In this document: piece by piece, positions 10,865-21,500 of the stretch
How the letters are laid out: each line of letters begins with the position of its first letter
How positions within the stretch are numbered: the stretch's first letter is position 1
Assembly: GCA_032622095.1 (NCBI GenBank)
Contig: CP136063.1
Location: 23,748,987-23,812,986, forward strand
DNA from: Siphonodentalium dalli
Taxonomy: Eukaryota; Mollusca; Scaphopoda; Gadilida; Siphonodentaliidae
Reading direction: 5' to 3'
DNA: 64,000 nt
Notes under the pieces: model-generated
Told to the model about the DNA's origin: nothing
The model's database searches: none
Seen by the model: only the letters and a program-made list of their open reading frames with translations
Program-made: the position numbers and the translations under genes

Positions 10865-13316
10865 CATCAACATGGTGGAAAACTTCTAGTAAATTGAAAA
10901 TCCGAAACTCCAAAACTGATATTCCTCCTCTAGAACAGAAAGGACATATATACTCGAGTAAATACGAAAAATGACTACTTCTGCAGCATTTCATCGGTTG
11001 ATGATTCCAAATCTGACCCTTTAAATCCCATCCCAAAACATATTTCTGCAACGTTCGATAGTGTTAAAATTACAGGAGACGATATTATCCAGGTACGTAA
11101 AAACCTACATAGTGATAAAGCATGTGATTATGACGACATTAGCCCTCGCATTCTAAAACAAATACCTTAGCATAGTTAAACCCATATACATTGTCTTAAA
11201 AATGTTCAGGAATAACTCCTACATAGTGGAAAAGAGCAAACGTTGTACCTATTTTCAAGAAAGGGGACCGTTCTGATCCAAAGAACTATAGGCCTATATC
11301 TCTTCTGAGCTGTTTGGGGAAAGTATATGAGAAATGTGTTGTTAAACATTTATAAAAATGTCTTGCCACCAACAAAGCACTAACGAAGTTTCATGCGGGT
11401 TTCCTCTCGGGCGATTCTAAATCAAACTAAATCACTGAAATGTCTCACATAATTTGATAACGGCCTTGGTGTTAGACTTCTCGTCTTCGTTATAAGTAAG
11501 GCGTTTGACAAAGTTTGGCACATCGGTCTTGTGTACAAGTTGACAGAAATACTCGGTGACTTACGTGGTTGGAAGATAAATGACATTACGGGCAGAGAAC
11601 AACGAGTTGTGCTGGGATCAGAATCGTCGAAATGGAAGTCCTTAAATGATGGAGTGCCTCGAGGCTTTCTCCTTTGTCTTATCCTTTTTTAAATCTACAT
11701 TAATGACATTGTCCACGATATATTATGTCATAACCGCCTATTTGCTGATGATACTTCGATTTCTCTGCCGATTCGCGACCCGTATTCTCGTATTCTCCAG
11801 AAAGATATAAAAATGCTCGAATCGTGGTCAAAATGATAACTTTCAATGCATAAAAACTGACAGTATGTGTATATCTCGAAAAACGTTCCCACTCGTACAT
11901 GATCCGCTTTATATGAACGATGTCCCCTTGGAAATAGTCAGCCAACACAAGCATCTCGGTATAACATTCAATGAAACGGATCAACCCAAATTGATGCTGT
12001 GTGTGCCATTGCATGACAGGAGCTGTCTGTACTTAGGTAATACAAATTAGTTCTCGATAGAGCTACTTTGGCAAAATGTTATATCACCTCGGTTAGAACT
12101 ATACTTGAATATGCGAGTATATACTGCTTGGGGAAACTGTCATATCACCGATTCGTTGAACATAGAATGTATTGAGTATGATGCAGCACGCCTATTAACC
12201 GGCGTAACTAAATCTTCCAGTTTTTAAACCCTGTTAGAAGAAACTGGATAGGAACTCTTAAGCAAACGGCGCGAGAAATCCATATTATACCTATTCAAAC
12301 AATGATACAAAGCAAAGCCCCTAACTACCTGAACAACTTGCTTCCCGCTCGCTTATTTGAGGCATCCGAATCAAACATGGAAACTCAAAATGTGAACGAC
12401 TATCGAGACCATAGATGGAATACTAAATCGCATGAAAGTTCATTTATACTAGAAACAACCTCTCCGTATGATTCATTTTCAGAAGAAATTAAAACCATAT
12501 CTGATTTTGAATTATTTAAAAAGGAAATTACATGTAACATTAACGTAAAACGAAAGAAGCCTTGGTACTATTGCTCGTACAGTCGAATACCTCAGATACG
12601 TCATGCTCGCCTGCGTATTGAATATAGTAACTTAAATAGTCACTAACTATCTAATTATATTTCCGATACTGACCGTTGTGTGTGTGGTGCGATTGAAGAC
12701 ACGTATCATTTTATTTTTCCAATAGCCGCAATACGAACACGGCCGCCGCGAACTTTTAAACAGTCTACCCGACAATCTTATATTAACTGACTGTTCTTTA
12801 TGGAGATGACAATGTAAACAAAAACTACAACCGCCGCATATTTAAATCGTTTAAAAAATTCGTTCTGGACACAGGAAGTTTCAGTGAATGATGTACATGA
12901 GCATCCATCAAGCGGCATCTGAACTTCATATATCAGGCGTGTAATCACGCTACAGCGACGATACTCCGCATGCAATGAGTCTCACTTGTTATTACACTGC
13001 CCGAAGTACCACAATCCTAGGCAAGTCTTTAGCAGTTACGCGAAGAATGTGATATCAAATTACGATGTGTTAGACGAGCGCCAAAAGCTTCAAGAAATAT
13101 TCAAATCTAATGATAAACAACTGAGCAGAGCTCTAAGTAAATATTTAATTGAAGCCGAAATATTACGACAATAACACTGTAATCACTCAGCACAAATATT
13201 CTAGTCATATATTTTATTTGCATGTTTATGTATATATATATTTTTTTTTTCTTTCTTTGCCATATCCTGTATCCGTATAGCGATTGCGCAATAAAGTATC
13301 TATCTATCTATCTATA
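10865..13316 (+). pseudogene. Decayed LINE retrotransposon (reverse transcriptase region to 3' end)
   Basis: Codons can be followed across three frames. Segments visible are WWKTSSKL near 10872, NDYFCSISS near 10970, then reverse transcriptase motifs: VPIFKKGD and NYRPISLL near 11245-11310, and the active-site FADDT near 11738. A KHLGITFN segment follows near 11950. The tail carries Cys/His motifs (CGAIEDTYHFIF near 12685; HLLLHCPKY near 12992) typical of Jockey/CR1-type LINE C termini. Stops and frameshifts throughout show it is dead, and the endonuclease end is missing. The 3' end is a (TCTA)n tail at 13298-13316. Clade assignment is uncertain. Confidence 0.85.
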
Positions 13317-14165
13317 GAATTGTTAGCCAGCGGCCGGGATCATTCGAGGGTTTATGCCATTCTGCCGAAATGCAAATAACACACAACCACGCACTGTTTT
13401 TTTTCTAAGCTGAACATAGTTTTATTTCCACCCCAACTACCATATACACCTACTACCTCGCCCACATACTACTATAATGATAAACGATTTATAATTAATG
13501 AACACGTATACATACTGTGTGGGTTTCCCTTGGTACAGAATACTACAAAAAGATCACGATTACTGTTGCTCCCTTTCCAATAAAATACATATATCTATAG
13601 ATATATACATACCTTTATGCAAATGGAACAGAGTGAAATTTATTTACTATGTATACATGTATATAACATATGCAAATTAATATGTAATGAATTGTGTTGG
13701 AGAATAAACTATGTTTAACTTAACAGACTATAAGTATAAATAACGCATTCATTAAATCTTGGAGTCAGCACAGAGCACTATTTATTGAAATATGCTAACC
13801 AGTCAGCCATTGAGGGGTATCTTCCATCTGTCATTCGTACATATTGGTGAGAAATATTGTTGGAAATTATAATAAAATGTCCTGGTTGACACGCTCAAAC
13901 ATCAGTTTTGTGAAGAGCCAATCTAACATTTTGGATTTGAACGCGAATATAAAATCAATCAACCAACTCGAAGTGTTTTCCATTTTCTGCAAATTGTCCA
14001 CGTCATTCGGTTCCAATAACGCTTATTCTCAACTATAAAACATATTTGGCTCAGCAACATTCACACTTTTTCACACTTCACGCCCATATAAACACATAAT
14101 TTCATCGAAGCGGGCCGAAGAAAGCAAGTATTACATATGATACTCATTTTAGATATAGAGGATCT
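13317..14165. other. No gene recognised
   Basis: AT-rich sequence between the LINE tail and a hairpin. Short open frames here have no recognisable features. Confidence 0.4.
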
Positions 14166-14169
14166 ACAG

Positions 14170-14291
14170 CTAGTCTCAGTTTATAGCGGAATAAACGATT
14201 CCAGTAAATTAAGTTTTGACCGAGCATTTGGTGAGGTCCAGACCTAATTTACTGGACGAGTTGTGTAAATTCCGCTATTAACTGGGGACGA
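14170..14291. repeat. Imperfect hairpin
   Basis: The left part contains TTATAGCGGAAT and TCCAGTAAATTA; the right part contains TAATTTACTGGA and ATTCCGCTATTAA. Arms are about 50 bp with indels, consistent with a small foldback element. Confidence 0.65.
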
Positions 14292-14869
14292 GTTATAGAT
14301 TATATTTATTACATGATCCAAAAACCTCGACAAAACATAATTAAATCAACAAATGGAACGCGAAACTAACATCGGCTTCTATAAGGCATGCGGTGATGAC
14401 GTTTCACGTAACTATGCGTTGTTTGCCCGCGTAAATAAATAGTCCCAGATAAATACAGACTCTTTGGCGTATTTAATGGCGTATAACTAATGACATAACT
14501 TTTTCAAATTCTTCATTCATTATAGTTTGTTGGACAAATATTAGAGGCCATAATATTTTGAGTCGTGGCATACGGAATGTAAACAGACGACAAACCGGGA
14601 GTCAAAGGTCACCTGGCACTATTTCCTGTTATTAAACGAATGGTTAATATCACAATTTATAGAATGGGTTTACTGAACTGAATACGGGTAGGATCATGTA
14701 ATAAATGATTAATTTATAATCGAAACCAGGCGTGTCACTTGTCACGGTTATACACCAATCGCTAGCCGATCGTGAACCCCGAGTACTTATCTTTTGATAG
14801 TCAACCGTGTGTGTTAAGTACAAATATAAAAACACTGCACATGCTGTCCAGCAACTGAGCATCAGTGAA

Positions 14870-14946
14870 GTCCGTTCGCACCTCTGTTGGGTCTGTTTAC
14901 ACCTCTGTTGGGTCTGTTCGCACCTCTGTTGGGTCTGTTCACACCT
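14870..14946 (+). repeat. 21-bp minisatellite touching the stop codon of the fibrinogen-domain gene
   Basis: The unit CTGTTGGGTCTGTTCGCACC, about 21 bp, repeats roughly 3.5 times. The last unit overlaps the final codons and TGA stop (14939-14941) of the minus-strand gene, so the array forms the start of its 3' UTR. Confidence 0.85.
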
Positions 14947-15570
14947 CGCGTACTAGCATTGTCGTCTCCATCATTGATGCCACAGACAAGTCTTTATTCC
15001 AGATCATTCCCAAATTGGCTACCCAATCACCGTCCGTTATGTTCAGATACCTTCCGTTCAGATTGCTATCAAGGCAATTATTGTACCACCAGCCGCCTTC
15101 TTGAAAGATTGCACAATTGCCTCCAGCCATGTCGTTGTCACTGTTGAATGTAGTGAATTTCATTCCATTGTGATAGGTCAAAGAATCGCCAGCGGTACCA
15201 GAGTAACCCCCAACGTTCAGAATGAAATAGGTGGATGCGTCTCCAACACTGAATGCGGAATATCTCGCGAAATATTTGTTTCCAAGTGGGGTTGTGAGCT
15301 TGATGTACAACTCGCTCTGTTTGTTGATAATTAGTTTGTGAATCCAATCCAGACCAAGCCAGTAGTTACCATCACACTTGTCGCCGAAGCCTGTGGCGTA
15401 ATCAGACCAGCTCCGATAGAAGCCCACACTTCCGGTGTTCCGTTGTTGGACAACAGTCCAGCCTCCACCCGCTGTCGTCTGATCACATAAAACGTTTAGT
15501 TGTGTGTCGTTCAGTTGAATGGTATACATACCACTGGCCGTGTACCCAGAATCAAGTAGAGTCTTACAAT
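14939..15570 (-). CDS. Exon 4: complete fibrinogen C-terminal domain
   Basis: Acceptor TTTCAG at 15571-15576, then Asp-Cys-Lys in phase 1, 209 further codons and TGA. The length of about 210 residues is normal for a fibrinogen C domain. Key features are GGGWTV, KCDGNYWLGL, the SDNDM calcium-site segment and GNCAIFQEGGWWYNNC. Whole domain on one exon with no break. Confidence 0.9.
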
Positions 15571-18500
15571 CTGAAATGTGCAATATTATATGAAAATTAT
15601 TGATTCTGGTGCATCTCAGTAAAATGTTCAAGCGTGTTAGAACAATAGCACTATTTAATATGATGCAATTGACTGAATATGAGACCACATTAGTCGATAG
15701 GATCATCATCAATTAAACTATTGCATGATGCTGACTTCAGTAATCTGTATCGAACGAATCACTTGACAGACGGCGTTGTGTATCTTTACCAACAACACGT
15801 CATAATATGAGTCATAAAACGGCGTTGTCAGATTTAGGATGGGAACAAAGATCTATATAACGTGGTGTTTTATTTGACTGAACAATTACTCCACTGCACG
15901 GATATATCACCAACCTTCGAAGGCAACTGCTAAACTTGTACAATTTAATCAATCACATTTTAACACCCATTTGTGCGTATCACAAATTCGCACATATCGG
16001 GATGGAATCATTTTCGCCGTCGTAAACTTGCCCTGTGACACGAGCCAGCTTTTCCATCGTGTAGCGGCTTGCGTTGGCCGAGTGTTATTGAATGAAACTG
16101 ACCTTGTGCTGATTGGTCCGGAATCGTTGTGTTGCACTCAGTGAGATCTGGGGTGGTCGTCTGCGGATGTGTGGTAGATGGATGCACTGTAAAATTAACA
16201 TGACGCTTGAATGGACCCAAAGCCTTCGAAGTGACACAAAACTGTGTAAAACAACTATCATCAAAAATACCAGAATAGATGCATGTAGATTGACCATGTA
16301 CTTATAATAACTCATCAATAATGAGATTCGGATATCAAGTCCGCTGTCATATAAACATGTGGTTGCAGATTAATTACAGATAAAGGTCCAATTTATCCAA
16401 TAAGATACCAGTTTTTTTCAAAGCATGACGGTAAACATTGGGAAAATGTCAAAGCATTGACAAATCATATTCAGACTAACTTTTTAACTTACTATGCTAC
16501 ATGTTTCGCGATATTTGTTAATAAATCACTTTACAAGTTTGTGTTACATAACAATGATTTCAACTACCGAAAGTTAGTCATTGAATAACTATCAATACAG
16601 AACAGACTGTATCTATTTCTCCCATGTTCTTCTGAGTGGTGCTGTTTTTTTTATTTTATTTCATTTGTAAATGTACTTACATCGAGTGCATTGGGTCCCT
16701 TTAGTTATATACTGACATTTTTATAGTTAATTTGGGAGATATATCTTGGAAGTATTCGCTGATTGGAACATAACACTTTGCGTCGTTTAAATTATTATCG
16801 TCCCAATTAGTATTTCGGTTCTATTGCGTTAATTAGTGTATTATACATTATACGACCGTCACATTTTCACTTCGTTCGTATATATGCATATGTATATCGA
16901 ATACGTTACTCTACAGTTCCAATAACTGTTAATCTTGCGGTATTTAATTGCAATACCTGAATCATTGGGTTACGCGTTCATGTAGGTCTCAGAAATGTCC
17001 GAAGATGTTGACATGCAGTCATAACTCATTCTGTTGATTGTATGATTGTCGGTAGTAATACGTGCTAATAATAAGTGTGATTGGCGGCGTATATAGGTCT
17101 TCCTAAAGATTCGTATTTTTGTATGGCCGCACGTAGAACAAAACACTGTCTATCGTGCTTTTTTCCGTTACATTAACCGAACTGGTTATCGCTAATAATT
17201 TGGTTTGCATTCAGATAAGTAGCTAATCAGTCATTGATTATTTTATTGAAAAGTTTTCCCACTGATGAGCTAATGGCTATAGCACGATAATTGTTTGGCT
17301 CGTAATTGGTCCTTTTTGTGTATTGCTTTGACCAGTCGGGCGGATAAATTCCCGATATATAAATAACATTAAACAATTTCACAAAGTCGTCGATCAGTAT
17401 GGGGACAGTTTGTTTTAGTAAGTCATTTGAGATTTGGTCAGGTCAAACAGCTTTAGCACGTTTCAGTTGTCTAACGACTTTAAGTATCTCATCTGCCGTA
17501 ATAGTTTTGTCATTTATAGGAATCAATGTGCCATTAGTTTTAATATATTTTTTCTGTAAGAGTGCGTAGTGGAAATTTGGACCAATACAGTTCCTTAAAG
17601 AAGTCAACCGCATCATCCGCATTCGGTCCCCTCAAAATGTCTCTCTTTCTGTCGTAACTTTGTAACTATCTTCCAACAATCTCGGGGGGTTTCAATGTCC
17701 AGTTTATCAGGAGTGTTATAACGCTCTGCATAACATGTGTTGTTATAACGCTCTGCATAACATGTGTTGTTATAACGCTCTGCATAACATGTGTTGTTAT
17801 AACGCTCTGCATAACATGTGTTGTTATAACGCTCTGCATAACATGTGTTGTTATAACGCTCTGCATAACATGTGTTGTTATAACGCTCTGCATAACATGT
17901 GTTGTTATAACGCTCTGCATAACATGTGTTGTTATAACGCTCTGCATAACATGTGTTGTTATAACGCTCTGCATAACATGTGTTGTTATAACGCTCTGCA
18001 TAACATGTGTTGTTATAACGCTCTGCATAACATGTTTTGTTATAACGCTCTGCATAACATGTGTTGTTATAACGCTCTGCATAACATGTGTTGTTATAAC
18101 GCTCTGCATAACATGTGTTGTTATAACGCTCTTCATAACATGTGTTGCGATTGTTATAACGCTCTTCATAACATGTGTTGCGATTGTTATAACGCTCTTC
18201 ATAACATGTGTTGCGATTGCGTTTTAGTTCCCATGTTTAGTATTAAGCTATCTCATTCTTAATCTGTCATCATTTGGATGTTTCCGCATGTTTTTAATTG
18301 TAAAATCAAGATATCGTTAGCACCTATTGTCAAACCATTTCTTTCTACACGGTATGTATCCACGTTTAATCCTTTTAACTGAACATAAATTTGTATTTAC
18401 CTGAGAGATTATATTCAATAAGTCACTTGCGGCTTCCCGATCAACTTCGGGGTTTTTATTCCCAACTCAGTAACTGTTAACATGTTGGTTGTGATAATTT

Positions 18501-21500
18501 GTGAAGTTGTGTTTACTTCGAAAATACTGAACTCAGAACTGCTGAATCAGATGTGAATGGCAGATTCACATTTTAGCGAAGGTGGTGGCCGTGGGTCATA
18601 GACTTATATACCGGCTTATATATCGGCTTATATACCGGCTTATATACCGGCTTTTATCATGTCAACTGGTTGGATCGACCAATGAGGACGCTCCGTTGGT
18701 AGAAGCATATCAGGAGACATCGGGTCGTCATCTTTGTATCCCGTCCCATATGGAATCCATATGGGACGGGCTAGGTTCCCATATGGGGTCGATGTCCGCC
18801 ATTTTGCTTTAGTTAAATTAAATCACCACTTCAATTAAACATAATCTTGTATTTGTGTCGATGATCAATGAGCAATGCGTGAAAATCTGTCTGTGATTAC
18901 GAGGAAACTGATATGAGTACATTATTGCGAGCATTGTTGCTGATCAAACACGAAATACGCCCAAAATTATCTTCATAAGGGAACTAGTCCACTACTAATT
19001 CATAGGAATCAGGGAGCTAAATGTGTTCTAGAGTCGGGGAGCGAGTACACCGTGGAATGCTAAAGGTGAAGGTAACTTAAGAATGACCTTCACCTGATAC
19101 ATGCGACACGTTATTAAAGGATGACATCGCGTTTATTTGATTTGTACATCATATCTAAATAATTTAAACTGGTGAATGAATGGGGGAATGGATTTTTGTG
19201 AGCGGGAAATTTATTTAACTAGCTGCTGTAGTTCTGGGTTTTTCCAGATCAAATTTGGCTGTGGGATAGCCCTGTCGTACACTTGGGGATTTATTTTTAA
19301 AAGTAAACACATGACCTATGATTTTTCTTGCATTTTCGTGATCAACTGGTGTCAATCTAGCTGGGTAAACATCACTGGTATGGCCTGCAGGCTTCAATTC
19401 AGTGAATTTGGCCGAAACGTTAACACTGTCGCCAATGGGAAACCATTTAGTTCAGTGATTCCCACAGTTGCCATACAAAACACCAGCGCGAAATAATAGG
19501 ATTACCCCCCTTATACTGTACGTTGTAAACAAACGTCTGCTTTTCTACGGAAACCCATTTCGAGACTTGAATTTCTACATTCATTACAAACAAAATGAAA
19601 CGCTTCGCTTCCGCTTCAAACGAAGAAATCGAACAAAAACGAAGGTTGGTGCACTGCAGTAGTACCATAAGGGCAAACAATCAACATTCTAATTCTTTCA
19701 GAGAATATCTCACAGAAAAGTGCATGAATACAAATTTTGAAGAATTTGACAATGTTGCCCTCAATGAGGCCCTTGGTCATTTATATATCGATGCCAGGAA
19801 ACCTGATGGTGAACATTATAAGGCAAGTTCGCTAGAGAATATTCGACACAGCTTGAATAGGCATTTGAACACACCACCCCATGATAGGAAGGTAGACATC
19901 ATAAAGGATCCTGAATTTGCAGATTCAAATGCGAGCTTCAGAGCAGCTCTTGCCGAGTTGAAAAGACTTGGGCTAGGATCAACAGAGCATCATGCGATGA
20001 CCAATGCAGAAGACAGAAGACAGCTGTATAAGTCAATTTACATGAGGCCAACAACTCCATTTGGACTTTTCAATAAAGTTCAATATGATGTTCGACTCTA
20101 TTTCTTTAGGCGAGGACGGGAAAACATGAGAAATATGACAAAATCAACATTCGCCATCAAATATGACAACAAAACTGGATTGAAATACATCGTAAAAACA
20201 GAAGACGAGCTTACGAAAAATCACCGCGAAAGAGACCGGGAACTTGTCAGTGGGATTATGCCGGAGGTAAGAGGAAATCCATATTGCCCGGTTACCAGCT
20301 TTGAAAGTTATTTTGCAAAATTACACCCCGATTTCGAATTTCTATAGCAAAGACCACTGGACAGTTTTCAACCGGAGTCATTACGTGGTACTATAATAGT
20401 CCAGTTGGTGAAAAGACACTGGGTAGATTCATGACAGAATTGAGCAAAAAAGCCAAATTATCACAGATTTACTCCAATCACAGCATCAGAACCACAGGAG
20501 CCAGCATTTTGTCTGCAAACTCTTTTGGCGCAAGCCAAATAATGTCTGTAAGCGGACATAAGTCTGTTTCGTCTCTGTCTATTTATCAACGAGTCACCGA
20601 TGATGAAAAGCGACATATGGGACTGACACTAGCAAATGAGATGACAAAGGACACAGAGCATCCATATCATTTGGCATTACATTCCAGCACTGCTGCTATG
20701 CAATGAGATGAAAGCAATTGAGTTCCCTGTGCCAGCTCCTGGAAGTTCAATTTTAGTTCAAGGACTGGAGGTTGCGAACATTACTCCCCAAAAATCACCA
20801 ACCATGTTACAAGATTCTCATGATTTTGATCTCAATGAAGTTATTGAGTCTATGACTAGGCGAGATACGCATATATCACAGAATCACAGTCAAAAGGATG
20901 TAAAGATCTTTGCAGGAACGCTCCCTGTGTTCGACAATTGCACAATCCACAAAATCAGCATACAATTCAACAACAAATAAAAGAATCCTGACTCACCAAT
21001 AATTGTTCCAAATGTGACATTGTGACGGACTATCATGATGCACGCCATGTTGTCATAAATAATTACATTAAAAATGCCATTTATTCTGAGTATTTAGTTA
21101 TTTTCATTTCCAATTTTAGCTGCGAATAATTGAAAATCGCCGGCACAACGTCCTTGACATTCTCAAATCAATAATACAAACCAGCCCAGTGAAATCGCAA
21201 GTGGGCACGATTGATCCAGCAAGTGTGGGTGACATGATAAAATCGTTACAGGGCTCGTTGTTGCCGCTACGGTGACATATGAGGCTCAGGGAGATTAATA
21301 TCGGGCTCGGCTAGCGCCTCGCCCGATATTAATCTCACTTCGCCTCATATGTCACCGTATCCGGCAACAACTCGCCCTGTAACTTATAATATACCGGCTT
21401 ATATACCGGCTTATATACCGGCTTATATACCGCATTTGGCTGTGGACATGGGAATTTCAGGGATGACTATTCATCATCATCGTCATCTACACACAGTCCT

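Noticed and set aside
15101-15347. Open frames on the plus strand and another minus frame over the fibrinogen exon
   Set aside because: Shadows of the real coding frame, which has clear domain motifs.
17666-18262. Long repetitive open frames on both strands (MCCYNALHN and HVMQSVITT repeats)
   Set aside because: They exist only because the 27-bp unit is a multiple of three and lacks stops in several frames; no start context or domain.
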